Assembly (NCBI RefSeq): GCF_029893355.1
Contig: NZ_JARZAI010000005.1
Coordinates: 62,001-126,000 of the forward strand
Direction: 5' to 3'
Length of the DNA: 64,000 nucleotides
DNA from: Kitasatospora sp. MAA4
GTDB taxonomy: Bacteria; Actinomycetota; Actinomycetes; Streptomycetales; Streptomycetaceae
Part shown: one piece after another, positions 16,574 to 27,361 of the stretch
Layout: each line of letters opens with the position of its first letter
Numbering within the stretch: position 1 is the first letter of the stretch
The notes under the pieces: model-generated
What the model saw: the letters and a program-made list of their open reading frames with translations, nothing else
Database searches by the model: none
Told to the model about the DNA's origin: nothing
Program-made: the position numbers and the translations under genes

Positions 16574-17131
16574 ATGACGGAAACCACCGACCTCACGCAG
16601 CACGCCAGTGGCCGTTACCCGCTCCTCTTCGCGCCGCAGCGATGGGAGTGGGGCGGCATGGACGCCCAGTTCTCGGACCGACTGCCGCCGGACGAACTCA
16701 TCACCAACATCCACCTGGTGGGGTTCGCCGACGAGTTGGTGGTGCTCTGCCGGGACGCCCGCGACCACTGGTTCCTGCCGGGCGGGACGCGCGAGCCGGC
16801 CGAGGGCATCGAGTCCTGCCTGACCCGCGAGCTGCGCGAGGAGGCCGGCGCGCGGATGCTGACCGCACCGGCCTGGATCGGCGCGCACCGCTGTGTGACG
16901 GACCGTCCGACGCCCTACCGGCCGTGGCAGCCGCACCCCGAGAAGGCCTGGCTCTGGGGCTGGGCGGAGGTGGTGGTGGACTCCGCGCCGACCAACCCGG
17001 ACGACGGCGAGGAGGTCGTGGAGGTCCGCGCGGTGCCGCTCGCCGAGGCCTGCGAGCTGCTCACCCGCGGGCGCGAGCCGTGGTGGGCCGAGCTGGTGAC
17101 CTTCGCGGCCGAGCAGCGGGCCGCTCACTGA
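16574..17131 (+). CDS. Nudix hydrolase
   Basis: A 185-residue protein with a complete Nudix box, GGTREPAEGIESCLTRELREEAG (pattern Gx5Ex7REUxEExGU), embedded in a typical alpha-beta-alpha fold. It hydrolyses nucleoside diphosphate-X compounds using Mg2+. The substrate is not predictable: the Trp-rich segments (RPWQPHPEKAWLWGWAEVV) are characteristic of a Streptomyces subfamily without assigned substrate. Divergent from the AidB-like gene, convergent with tex, with a 14-bp stem terminator between. Confidence 0.9.
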   Translation: MTETTDLTQHASGRYPLLFAPQRWEWGGMDAQFSDRLPPDELITNIHLVGFADELVVLCRDARDHWFLPGGTREPAEGIESCLTRELREEAGARMLTAPAWIGAHRCVTDRPTPYRPWQPHPEKAWLWGWAEVVVDSAPTNPDDGEEVVEVRAVPLAEACELLTRGREPWWAELVTFAAEQRAAH

Positions 17132-17143
17132 CCCGGCGGCGGG

Positions 17144-17178
17144 GGCGTGGAAAGTCGACAGAGCCGACTTTCCACGCC
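17144..17178. terminator. Bidirectional stem-loop terminator (14-bp perfect stem)
   Basis: GGCGTGGAAAGTCG (17144-17157) pairs exactly with 17165-17178 around a 7-base loop, between the convergent Nudix and tex genes. Confidence 0.85.
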
Positions 17179-17188
17179 GTCACAGCTG

Positions 17189-19567
<2,379 letters not shown>

Positions 19568-19667
19568 GAAGCCGGTCACCTTCTCCAGAGTTGCTCTCCG
19601 CGTACGTTCTGCATTCTGGCAGCTATGTCGGCGCTCCGGGACGGGCACGAGCGCGTACAGTCCGGTC

Positions 19668-20051
19668 ATGGACGAAGCGCTGCTGGACCGGCTGGGTCGC
19701 GACAAGTACCTGCTGGTCACCTCCTTCCGCAAGGACGGCTCGCCGGTGGCGACCCCGGTGTGGGTGCTGCGCGACGGCGACGCGCTCGGGGTGTGGACGG
19801 CCACCGACTCCTGGAAGGTCAAGCGGATCCGCCGCCGCGCGGACGTCCTGGTCGGCCCGTGCGACATGCGCGGCAGGCCGACCGGCCCGTCGGTGCCGGC
19901 CACCGCCGAGGTCCTGGACGCCGCCGGCACCGCGAACTACCGGGTGCTGCTGGCCCGCAAGTACGGCCTGTTCGGGCGGCTGACGATGCTTGGCAGCCGC
20001 CTGCGCCGGGGCACCGCGGGCACGGTGGGCATCCGGATCACCCTGACCTAG
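19668..20051 (+). CDS. PPOX-class (F420-dependent) oxidoreductase
   Basis: A 127-residue split-barrel protein starting [33 protein letters not shown], the classic opening of the actinobacterial PPOX/F420-dependent family (pyridoxamine 5'-phosphate oxidase fold). The pattern [22 protein letters not shown] forms the cofactor phosphate-binding strand and loop. Such enzymes use F420H2, FMN or heme; the substrate is unknown. Divergent from tex, convergent with a MarR gene seven bases downstream. The ATG at 19668 was chosen over longer frames that run into the tex promoter. Confidence 0.88.
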   Translation: MDEALLDRLGRDKYLLVTSFRKDGSPVATPVWVLRDGDALGVWTATDSWKVKRIRRRADVLVGPCDMRGRPTGPSVPATAEVLDAAGTANYRVLLARKYGLFGRLTMLGSRLRRGTAGTVGIRITLT

Positions 20052-20058
20052 ACCACGG

Positions 20059-20505
20059 TCACCACAGCGGCCGCAGCCGCCCGGACGGCGCGAGTCGCGC
20101 CAGCGTGTCGCGCAGTTCGCGCAGCCGCTGCGGCCCCAACTCGGCCTCCCACGGGCGGACGGCCTCCGCCGCCGCCTCCTCGGCCGCGCGCGTGCAGGCC
20201 CAGCCGCGTTCGGTCAGCACGATCAGCCGGGCGCGCGCGTCGGCGGGGTGCGGGTGGCGCTCGACGTAGCCCTTGCCGACCAGCTCCTCGACCAGCTGGC
20301 TGGCCGCCTGCTTGGTCACGTCCAGGTGCTCGGCCAGCTCGCCGACGCTCGCGCCGTCGGGCGCGAGCCGCGCGAAGGCGTAGCCGTGCGCCGGGCGCAG
20401 GTCCTCGAAGCCGCGCCGCCGTACGCCGTCGTCGATCCGCCGGACCAGGTCGGCGGCCAGGCCCAGGACCAGCGGCGGAAGGCTCAGCGCGAGGTCGTCA
20501 GTCAT
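20059..20505 (-). CDS. MarR-family transcriptional regulator
   Basis: A 148-residue MarR winged-helix protein: ASVGELAEHLDVTKQAASQLVEELVGKGYVERHPHPADARARLIVLTERG is the HTH plus wing with the D-x-R tip. The ATG at 20505 opens MTDDLALSLPP. It is divergent from a small cupin gene and shares a region carrying two 18-bp operators, so it very likely represses both itself and the cupin gene in response to a small molecule. Confidence 0.92.
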   Translation of the reverse strand: MTDDLALSLPPLVLGLAADLVRRIDDGVRRRGFEDLRPAHGYAFARLAPDGASVGELAEHLDVTKQAASQLVEELVGKGYVERHPHPADARARLIVLTERGWACTRAAEEAAAEAVRPWEAELGPQRLRELRDTLARLAPSGRLRPLW

Positions 20506-20524
20506 GCCGGAAGTCTGCCAGCCG

Positions 20525-20563
20525 CTTGACTTTATAGGCAAGCTGCTTGACTATATAGACAAG
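20525..20563. promoter_or_regulatory. Twin MarR operators, 21 bp centre to centre
   Basis: CTTGACTTTATAGGCAAG (20525-20542) and CTTGACTATATAGACAAG (20546-20563) are two copies of the inverted repeat CTTGnCT/AGnCAAG separated by CTG. The 21-bp centre spacing (two helical turns) places two dimers on one face. They lie between the divergent MarR and cupin starts. Confidence 0.85.
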
Positions 20564-20596
20564 CAGCTTGCCTACTTACCTCCAAGGAGCCCCGCC

Positions 20597-20971
20597 ATGC
20601 CCGTCATCACCCCCGCCGACGCCACCACCCACGACCTGCACAACGCCCGCTTCAGCTCCTACGCCACCCCGACCACCGGCAGCACCGAACTCGCCGCCTG
20701 GCAGCTGGAGATCACCGCCGGCAGCGTCGGCGTGCCGCACACCATCACCCGCGAGGAGATCCTGCTCGTCCTCGACGGCGAGCTGCGCGTGTGGATCGAC
20801 GGCGCCGAGCACACCGCCCGCACCGGCGACGCCGTCCTCGCCCCCACCGGCGCCCTCTTCGCCGTCGACAACCCCGCCGACCGCCCGGCCCGCGCCTGGG
20901 TCACCACCTCCGTCGGCCTCCAGGCCCGGCTCGCCGACGGCACCCTCATCACCCCGCCGTGGACCGTCTGA
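20597..20971 (+). CDS. Small cupin-domain protein
   Basis: A 124-residue single cupin: the barrel runs from LAAWQLEITAGSVGVPHTITREEILLVLDGELRVWIDGAEHTARTGDAVLAPTGALFAVDNP. The metal-binding set is partial: H and E are in PHTITREE but the second-motif His is not obvious, so it may bind ligand rather than catalyse. AAGGAG lies eight bases before the ATG. It is controlled by the divergent MarR. Its last 23 bases overlap the end of the convergent MFS gene. Confidence 0.85.
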   Translation: MPVITPADATTHDLHNARFSSYATPTTGSTELAAWQLEITAGSVGVPHTITREEILLVLDGELRVWIDGAEHTARTGDAVLAPTGALFAVDNPADRPARAWVTTSVGLQARLADGTLITPPWTV

Positions 20972-22166
20972 GTACGAGCCCGCTGCCTGCGGCCAGCACC
21001 ACCACGACGGCCGGCAGCGCCCAGGCCGTGGCCCGCACGCCCCAGCACGCGATGACGTAGCCGCCCAGTGCCGCACCGAGCGGGACGGCACCGCTGGTGA
21101 TCAGCGACACCAGGCCGACCAGGCGCCCCAGGGCGTCCGGGGGCACTGCACCGATCCGGCCGAGCGTGTTCACCACCGAGACGACCGTGCCGACCGCGCC
21201 CACGCCGCACCAGGAGAGGGTCAGCACCACGGGGTTCGCGGTGAGCGCCATCGGGAGGAGCGTGGCGGCCCAGAGCCAGAGCCCGGCCACGAACACCCGG
21301 CGCGGCGCGAAGCTCCTGGTGATCCGGGGGGCCAGTGCGGCCCCGACCACGCCGCCCGCTCCGGCGCTCGCCAGGATGATCCCGACCACCCACTCCGGGC
21401 GCCCCTCCTGCCGCGACTCCACCATGAGCAGCAGGATGGTGACCTGGAACAGCGCGTTGGTGGCCCCGGTGGCCACCGTGGAGACGGCGACGAAGCGGGA
21501 CTGCCGGATCCACGAGAAGCCCTCCCGCGCCCGGCTCCGGAACGACTCGGCGCCGGTCGCCGACCGGGCCGCCACCGGGCCGAAGTCGCCCCGCAGCGCG
21601 GTGATGGTGCCCAGCGAGAGCAGATAGGAGAGGAAGTTCCCCGCGAACGGGATCCAGCGCGCGAGCTCCAGCAGCGCCGCCGCCAGCACCCGGCCCACCA
21701 GGATCGCGGCCGGCTGCTCGGCCTCGTAGAGCGAGAACGCCAGGCCGTACTGCGCTCTGGGCACCAGGTCCCGGATCGCCGCCACCTCGGCCAGGCTGAA
21801 GTACGCGAAGAGGACGCCCTCGCAGAGCGCGACCGCCACCAGGACCTCCGGCAGGTCCGCGGCGCCGACCAGGATCCACAGCGCCAGGGTCGCCGAGGTG
21901 GCCGCGCCGACCAGTTGGCAGCAGAGCATCGTCCGTCTGCGGTCCGCGTAGTCGGCCACGATCCCGGCGTGGACGTAGAACAGCAGGCTCGGACCGGACG
22001 ACGCGAAGCTCACCCAGCCGGCCGTGACCGGCGAGCCGGAGACCTCCAGGGCCAGGATCGGATAGGCGATCCTGGCCCCGTAGGTCCCCATCAGCGAAAT
22101 GCCGTTGCCGCCCCACAGCAGCAGGAAGTTCCGGTCGCGAAGAACACTGGTTCGAGCGATGCCCAC
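20949..22166 (-). CDS. MFS transporter (MFS_3-type exporter)
   Basis: A 405-residue major facilitator with twelve hydrophobic segments. It starts MGIARTSVLRDRNFLLLWGGNGISLMG, the pattern of the MFS_3 / enterobactin-exporter-like group. The conserved loop after helix 2 reads DYADRRRTMLCC. Members export macrolides, siderophores or other small molecules; the substrate here is unknown. The promoter region contains a tandem octamer array (22182-22221). It overlaps the cupin gene tail. Confidence 0.88.
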   Translation of the reverse strand: MGIARTSVLRDRNFLLLWGGNGISLMGTYGARIAYPILALEVSGSPVTAGWVSFASSGPSLLFYVHAGIVADYADRRRTMLCCQLVGAATSATLALWILVGAADLPEVLVAVALCEGVLFAYFSLAEVAAIRDLVPRAQYGLAFSLYEAEQPAAILVGRVLAAALLELARWIPFAGNFLSYLLSLGTITALRGDFGPVAARSATGAESFRSRAREGFSWIRQSRFVAVSTVATGATNALFQVTILLLMVESRQEGRPEWVVGIILASAGAGGVVGAALAPRITRSFAPRRVFVAGLWLWAATLLPMALTANPVVLTLSWCGVGAVGTVVSVVNTLGRIGAVPPDALGRLVGLVSLITSGAVPLGAALGGYVIACWGVRATAWALPAVVVVLAAGSGLVLRRSTAG

Positions 22167-22181
22167 AGATCTCCCATCGGC

Positions 22182-22221
22182 CTCAGACCCTCAGACCCTC
22201 GGACGCTCAGACCCTCAGATC
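22182..22221. repeat. Five tandem 8-bp repeats (CTCAGACC consensus)
   Basis: CTCAGACC, CTCAGACC, CTCGGACG, CTCAGACC, CTCAGATC occur head to tail between the MFS start and the SGNH hydrolase stop (which falls inside the last unit). The array may vary in copy number or affect MFS expression. Confidence 0.9.
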
Positions 22222-23012
22222 GGAAAGCGCTCCAGCGCGGGCCGCTTGGGCGGCCGGCCGTCCCCTGAAGACTTCCCGGTGATCCGCCGCAGCAGCCACG
22301 GCCCGACGTGGATCCGCAGCCAGCGCAGATCCGCCCGGAGCTTCACCCCCCGGCCCACCGGGGCGGCGGGCGGCAGCGGTGCACGCCAGTCGAAGACCGC
22401 CGGACGCCCCAGCGCCTGGAGCACCGCCTCGGCGACCCGGCGGTGGCCCTCCGGCGACAGGTGCAGCCGGTCCTCGGCCCAGAGCCGGCGGTCGTCGAAG
22501 CAGTCGGCGGAGAACAGGTCCACCACCGCGACCCGGGGCCGGGTCCCCAGCCCCTCCACGAACTCCTTCATCCGCAGGATGGCCGGCAGCAGCCGTGCGC
22601 TGCCCGCCATTCTGCGGGTCGGATCGGTACTGGTGAAGAGCACCACCGTGCCGCCGGCGGCGAGCAGTTGCTCGGCCGCGGCACCCAGCTTCGCCTCCAC
22701 GTCGGCGATGTCGCAGCCGGGCCGCAGCACGTCGTTCAACCCGCCGGCCAGCGTCACCAGCTCGGCGCCCAGCGCGACCGCCTCCCCCACCTGCTCCGCG
22801 CAGATCTGGCCGATCAGCTTGCCGCGCACCGCGAGGTTGGCGTACCGGAACTCACCGGGCGCCGCCTCCGCCGCCAAGCGGGCGGCCACCCGGTCGGCCC
22901 AGCCCCGGAACTGGCCGTCGGGGAGCAGCTCGTCGCACATGCCCTCGGTGAAGGAGTCTCCGACGGCGACCATGCTGCGATAGGACACCGGAGTGTCAGC
23001 GGGATAGCTCAT
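22215..23012 (-). CDS. SGNH/GDSL-family hydrolase
   Basis: A 265-residue SGNH hydrolase with no signal peptide. Block I is VAVGDSFTEG (Ser nucleophile), block II NLAVRGK, block III LAGGLNDVL (Gly/Asn), and block V DRLHLSPEGHRRVAEAVL (Asp and His). The C-terminal 60 residues are proline- and arginine-rich and characteristic of Streptomyces members. It probably acts as an intracellular esterase or deacetylase; the substrate is unknown. ATG 23012 (MSYPADTPVSYRSMVAVGDS) was chosen over the longer frame. Co-directional with the ABC importer 51 bases upstream, so possibly in the same transcript. Confidence 0.88.
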   Translation of the reverse strand: MSYPADTPVSYRSMVAVGDSFTEGMCDELLPDGQFRGWADRVAARLAAEAAPGEFRYANLAVRGKLIGQICAEQVGEAVALGAELVTLAGGLNDVLRPGCDIADVEAKLGAAAEQLLAAGGTVVLFTSTDPTRRMAGSARLLPAILRMKEFVEGLGTRPRVAVVDLFSADCFDDRRLWAEDRLHLSPEGHRRVAEAVLQALGRPAVFDWRAPLPPAAPVGRGVKLRADLRWLRIHVGPWLLRRITGKSSGDGRPPKRPALERFPI

Positions 23013-23063
23013 ACGCCCGACCCTACCGAGGAGTACCCGACTCACTGCGGTGCGGGCGCGGGG

Positions 23064-24032
23064 TCACGCCGCCGGGGACGCCGGCGGGTCGATCACGGAG
23101 CTGGTGATCCCGTTCGCGCCCAGGCCCCACTTGTCCAGGATCCGCCGGTAGGCGCCGTCGGCGATCAGCTCGTTCACCGCGTCCCTGACCGGTCCGGCCA
23201 GCGGCGAGCCCTTGGGGAGGGCGAAACCCACGTTGCTGCGGTCGTAGTCGTTGAGGTAGCGCAGCCCGGGCTGCTGGGTGACCGCGTAGCGCAGCACGCT
23301 GGCGGTGGTCATCAGGATGTCCACGTGGCCCTGGCGCAGCGCCAGGAAGTGGGCGGCCGCGTCCGAGTAGGTCTCGACCCTGTACGGCGGGCGGCCCTCC
23401 TTCGCGCACTCCCCCTGGGCCGCCGCCAGGGTGGCCTCGAAGGTGGTGCCCGCGCCGGTGCCCACCGTCAGCCCGCAGAGCTGGGAGAGCGCGGAGACGG
23501 AGTGCAGGCTGCTGTCCTGACGCACCGCGAAGCCGCCGCCGTCGGTCAGGTAGAGGACGAAGTCGACGGCCTGTTCACGGGCCGAGGTGACGGCGAGGTT
23601 CGCGGTACCCAGCTGGTAGTGGCCGGCGGCGAGGCCGGTGATCAGGGCGGCGCCGCTGACGGGCTGACGCTCGACGGTCAGGCCGAGCACCTTGGCGACC
23701 GCGTCCGCCATGTCGATGTCCACGCCGCGCGGCGGCCCGCCACCCTCGGGGCTGAAGGCGATGGGAGCGATGCCGACGGAGGAGCCGACCGTGAGCTTGC
23801 CGGTGGAGCGGACGGCTGCGGGCAGGCGGGCGGCGATCTCGGGGTCCGTCGCGATCGCCGAGACCACGTCCTCGGTGCCGAGCGTCCGGGTGTCCCGGTT
23901 CTCCGGCAGGGCGTCGGGCGAGCCACCGCACCCGGCGGCGGCCAGCAGCAGGCAGAGCAGCAGGCCCGCCGCCGCCGCCGTCGGCCGGCGACGAGGGCGG
24001 TGGACGGTCCGGGTGCGGCCGCGGGTGGGCAT
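23064..24032 (-). CDS. Amino-acid ABC transporter substrate-binding lipoprotein
   Basis: A 322-residue solute-binding protein of the polar amino-acid family (SBP_bac_3). A lipoprotein signal is clear: basic n-region, [12 protein letters not shown] with lipidated Cys35. The mature part has the [19 protein letters not shown] and [17 protein letters not shown] blocks and ends with the RRILDKWGL motif. It delivers a polar amino acid or analogue to the permease encoded upstream. GGAGG precedes the ATG. Third of the ABC genes in a leftward operon with permease, ATPase, an LLM monooxygenase and a SARP. Confidence 0.92.
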   Translation of the reverse strand: MPTRGRTRTVHRPRRRPTAAAAGLLLCLLLAAAGCGGSPDALPENRDTRTLGTEDVVSAIATDPEIAARLPAAVRSTGKLTVGSSVGIAPIAFSPEGGGPPRGVDIDMADAVAKVLGLTVERQPVSGAALITGLAAGHYQLGTANLAVTSAREQAVDFVLYLTDGGGFAVRQDSSLHSVSALSQLCGLTVGTGAGTTFEATLAAAQGECAKEGRPPYRVETYSDAAAHFLALRQGHVDILMTTASVLRYAVTQQPGLRYLNDYDRSNVGFALPKGSPLAGPVRDAVNELIADGAYRRILDKWGLGANGITSSVIDPPASPAA

Positions 24033-24069
24033 GCGTCCTCCTCAGGAATCGGGGCTCAGGGGTCAGAGC

Positions 24070-24837
24070 TCAGTGCGGGACGCCGGCAAGGAATCTGGCG
24101 GTCCGTTCGCTGGTCGGCGCGTCGAGCACCGCCGACGGTGGACCGCTCTCGACGATGCGGCCCCCGTCCAGCAGCGCGACCTGGTCCGCTACCTCGCGGA
24201 CGAACCCCATCTCGTGGGTCACCACGAGCATCGTCATCCCGTCGTCCGCCAGGGATCTGATCACCTTCAGCACCTCGCCGACGAGTTCGGGGTCGAGCGC
24301 GCTGGTCGGCTCGTCGAAGAGCATCACCCGGGGTGCCATGGCCAGCGCCCGGGCGATGGCGACGCGCTGCTGCTGGCCGCCGGACAGCCGCCCCGGCAGG
24401 ACGTCCGCCTTGTCCGCCAGGCCGACCCGGTCGAGCAGTTCCCGAGCCTGCCGCTCGGCCTCGCGCCGGGGCGTTCGGCGGACGGCGACCGGCGCCTCCA
24501 CGATGTTGCGCAGCACGGTCAGGTGCGGGAAGAGCTGGAAGTTCTGGAAGACCATGCCGATCTGGGCGCGCCGGCGTGCGACCACGCGTTCCGGCAGCTC
24601 GTAGAGCCGGCCGCCGCGCCAGCCGTGGCCCAGCAGTTCACCGCCGACCAGGATGTGGCCGCGGTCGATCCGCTCCAGGCGGTTGACGCACCGCAGCAGG
24701 GTGCTCTTGCCCGAGCCGGAGGGCCCGATCACGCAGGTGACCGTTCCCGGTGGGACGGTGAGGCTGACCCCGTCCAGCACCTGCCGGCCGCCCAGGGCCT
24801 TGCCGACCTCGTGGATCTCCACCGCGGCCACCGTCAC
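24070..24837 (-). CDS. Amino-acid ABC transporter ATP-binding protein
   Basis: A 255-residue ATPase of the GlnQ/HisP family: Walker [11 protein letters not shown]-loop NFQLFPHLT, signature LSGGQQQR, Walker [16 protein letters not shown]-loop [14 protein letters not shown]. The start is the GTG at 24837, overlapping the permease stop as GTGA, indicating translational coupling. It energises uptake with the adjacent permease and lipoprotein. An internal GTG would also be possible, but the overlap strongly supports this one. Confidence 0.93.
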   Translation of the reverse strand: MTVAAVEIHEVGKALGGRQVLDGVSLTVPPGTVTCVIGPSGSGKSTLLRCVNRLERIDRGHILVGGELLGHGWRGGRLYELPERVVARRRAQIGMVFQNFQLFPHLTVLRNIVEAPVAVRRTPRREAERQARELLDRVGLADKADVLPGRLSGGQQQRVAIARALAMAPRVMLFDEPTSALDPELVGEVLKVIRSLADDGMTMLVVTHEMGFVREVADQVALLDGGRIVESGPPSAVLDAPTSERTARFLAGVPH

Positions 24838-25718
24838 CGCGGGCTCCGGTGCGCGCCGAAGAACCGTTCCAGGTAGTGCTGGAGCACGCTGAGCACGGTG
24901 GTCAGCACGAGGTACCAGAGCGTGGCGACCAGCAGCAGCGGCACCACCAGGTAGTTGCGGTTGTAGACGAGCTGGGTGGCGAACAGCAGGTCCTGGACGG
25001 CGATCACGCTGACGATGGAGGTGCCCTTGATCAGCCCGATGACCTGGCTCCCGGCCGGCGGGAGGATCGCCCGCATCGCCTGCGGCAGCACGATCCGCCG
25101 CAGGGTCCGGGCCCGGGAGAGCCCGAGCGCCTGGGCCGCCTCGGTCTGCCCGCGGTCCACCGACAGGATCCCGGCGCGCACGATCTCCGCCGCCTGTCCG
25201 GCCTCGTGCAGGGTCAACCCGATGACGGCGGCGGCGAATCCGCCGATCAGGTGCCCGGTCGGGAAGCGGACGAACGCCGGCCCGAACGGGACACCCAGCG
25301 AGAGCCTCGGATAGAGCAGCGAGAGGTTGTACCAGAAGAGCAGTTGCACCAGCATCGGCACCGAGCGGAACAGCCAGGTGTAGCCGAAGCTCAGCGCGGA
25401 CAGCACCGGGTTCCCGGACAGCCGCATCACGGCCAGCACGGTGCCGAGCGAGAAGCCGGCGACCAGGGCCACCGCGGTGAGCCACAGGGTGGTCAGCAGG
25501 CCCTGGACGATGACGTGCGAGGTGAAGTAGGTCCGGACGACGTCCCAGCGGAAGACCGGGTTGTCGCACAGCGCGTGCAGCGCCATCGCCGCCAGGAGCA
25601 GCGCGGCGGCGGCCGCGATCCACCGGCCCGGCCGCGGACGCGGACGGGCGAACGCGGCGTCGGGCACGGCGGGGTGCACGCCGTGCCGCGAGGACCGCAC
25701 CGCGAGGGACGAGATCAT
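24834..25718 (-). CDS. Amino-acid ABC transporter permease
   Basis: A 294-residue permease of the His/Glu/Gln type. The N-terminal 35 residues are cytoplasmic and basic, then about five or six membrane segments follow. The ATPase-docking EAA loop is [25 protein letters not shown] single permease gene implies a homodimeric channel. AGGAG lies before the ATG. It is eight bases downstream of the LLM monooxygenase gene, so it is co-transcribed. Confidence 0.92.
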   Translation of the reverse strand: MISSLAVRSSRHGVHPAVPDAAFARPRPRPGRWIAAAAALLLAAMALHALCDNPVFRWDVVRTYFTSHVIVQGLLTTLWLTAVALVAGFSLGTVLAVMRLSGNPVLSALSFGYTWLFRSVPMLVQLLFWYNLSLLYPRLSLGVPFGPAFVRFPTGHLIGGFAAAVIGLTLHEAGQAAEIVRAGILSVDRGQTEAAQALGLSRARTLRRIVLPQAMRAILPPAGSQVIGLIKGTSIVSVIAVQDLLFATQLVYNRNYLVVPLLLVATLWYLVLTTVLSVLQHYLERFFGAHRSPR

Positions 25719-25726
25719 GCCTGCTC

Positions 25727-26782
25727 CTAGCCGAACGCCGGCAGGACGTGCTCGGCGAAGAGGGTCATCGAGCGGGCGGACTCCTCGTACGGCATGTCGC
25801 CCGAGATCACCTGGAGGCTGACGGTGATCTCACCGAACCACTCCCGGATGTCCTCCAGTCGGGCCCGCACCTCGTCCGGCGTCCCCACCAGGGCTTTGCC
25901 TTCGGAGAGTTGGCGATCGAAGTCACCGTGGCCGACCCGGTCGACGATCTTCTCGTAGCCCGCGTAGTCGGCGCTGCTGGTGGTGCGCCAGGACGCGACG
26001 GCACTCGCCAGGGCGCGGTTGGCCCGCTCGGAGTAGGCGCGGCCGCGCTCGCGGGCCTCCTGCGGGTCGGGCGAGAGGTAGCAGCTGTAGCTCATGTGCA
26101 CGTCCTCGTCGGTCGGTTGGAAACCCGCGTCGACCGCCGACTTGCGGTAGAGCGCGAGCATGTCCTGGACCTGCTCGCGCTTGTTGATGGACGGGACGAG
26201 CATCACCCCGTACCCGTTGCGGCCGGCCGCCTGCGCCGACGCCGGTGTCTTGGCCGTGGCCACCAGGATCCGCGGATGCGGCTGCTGGTACGGCCTGGGC
26301 AGCATGGTCACCGGCCCGAAGCGGTGGAAGCGCCCCTCCCAGACCACGTCCTCCTCCTGCCACAACCGGCGGCAGGCCTCGACGCCCTCGTCGAAGCGGG
26401 CCCGGCTCTCGTCCATCGACACCTCGAACGCCTCGAACTCGTCCGGCAGGAACGCCCGGCCGAAGCCGACGTCCAGCCGCCCCTTCGAGATGTTGTCCAG
26501 CATGGCGAGCTGGCCGGCCAGCTTCAGCGGGTGGGTGAAGGCCGGCAGGACCGCGCCGGTGACCAGGCGGACCCGGTGGGTCCGGGCCGCCGCCGCGGCC
26601 AGGAAGGTGACCGGGTCGGGGCTGTAGCCGCCGTACTCGGTGAAGTAGTGCTCCACCGTCTTGATGTGGTGGAAGCCCAGTCGGTCCGCGAGCTCCGCCA
26701 GTCGCAGGCACTCGTCGAAGTGCCGACCGGCGGGCTTCTCGGCCGGCCCGACCGTGGGGAAGAAGTTGATGCCGAACTTCAT
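25727..26782 (-). CDS. LLM-class flavin-dependent monooxygenase
   Basis: A 351-residue bacterial-luciferase-like (LLM) enzyme: [13 protein letters not shown], then [52 protein letters not shown] and a C-terminal [10 protein letters not shown]. It is a reduced-flavin-dependent monooxygenase; the flavin reductase gene immediately upstream (12 bases) supplies FMNH2. The pair is embedded in a SARP-led operon with an amino-acid importer. It could therefore tailor a natural product or oxidise a sulfur/amino-acid compound, as in Bacillus ytm-type operons. The sequence does not decide. Confidence 0.9.
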   Translation of the reverse strand: MKFGINFFPTVGPAEKPAGRHFDECLRLAELADRLGFHHIKTVEHYFTEYGGYSPDPVTFLAAAAARTHRVRLVTGAVLPAFTHPLKLAGQLAMLDNISKGRLDVGFGRAFLPDEFEAFEVSMDESRARFDEGVEACRRLWQEEDVVWEGRFHRFGPVTMLPRPYQQPHPRILVATAKTPASAQAAGRNGYGVMLVPSINKREQVQDMLALYRKSAVDAGFQPTDEDVHMSYSCYLSPDPQEARERGRAYSERANRALASAVASWRTTSSADYAGYEKIVDRVGHGDFDRQLSEGKALVGTPDEVRARLEDIREWFGEITVSLQVISGDMPYEESARSMTLFAEHVLPAFG

Positions 26783-26794
26783 GGGTCCGCCTCG

Positions 26795-27316
26795 CTAGTC
26801 GAACCTGCCGGTCCTCGCCGGCAGGTGCACGGGTGGGGGCCAGGCCTGGTAGGCGCGGCGGTGGTAGATCAGGGTCGAGCGGTCCGACAGCGAAGCGGCC
26901 TCGATCCGGCCCAGGAACAGCCGGTGGTCCCCGGCCGGGATCTCGCGGTGGACCACGCACTCGGCACGGGCCGCCGTCCGGTCCGTCAGCAGCGGCGCTC
27001 CCCCGGCGTACGGCGACGGCCGCCAGCCGACGCCCGAGAACTTGTCCGGGCCCCGGCCCGCGAACCGCTCGGAGAGCTGCTCACCGTCCTCCGCAAGGAA
27101 GTTGACCGCGAACGCGCCGGCCCGCCGGAGCACCGGGAGGGTCCGCGAGTCCTTGTCCACGCAGACCAGCAGCAGCGGCGGGCTCTTGGAGACCGCGCAC
27201 ACCGTGCTGCTGGTGAACCCGTACGGGCGCCCCGCGGCGTCCGCCGCCGTCACCACGGCGACCACCGCCGGCAACGAGCCGAACAGCGCGCGGAACACGT
27301 CCTCCTCGACGGCCAT
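26795..27316 (-). CDS. Flavin reductase-family protein
   Basis: A 173-residue flavin reductase-like FMN-binding protein: LPAVVAVVTAADAAGRPYGFTSSTVCAVSKSPPLLLVCVDKDS, then AFAVNFLAEDGEQLSERFAG. These are the conserved blocks of the HpaC/ActVB-type reductases that provide reduced FMN to a partner monooxygenase. The partner is almost certainly the LLM enzyme encoded next in the operon. ATG with GGGAGGG upstream. Length normal. Confidence 0.92.
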   Translation of the reverse strand: MAVEEDVFRALFGSLPAVVAVVTAADAAGRPYGFTSSTVCAVSKSPPLLLVCVDKDSRTLPVLRRAGAFAVNFLAEDGEQLSERFAGRGPDKFSGVGWRPSPYAGGAPLLTDRTAARAECVVHREIPAGDHRLFLGRIEAASLSDRSTLIYHRRAYQAWPPPVHLPARTGRFD

Positions 27317-27361
27317 CCCGATCCCTCCCCTCGGTGTCGCGGCCCACGCTCGTCGCGGGCA

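Noticed and set aside
22182..22221. Octamer array considered as a CRISPR remnant
   Set aside because: Units are 8 bases with no spacers and no cas genes nearby.
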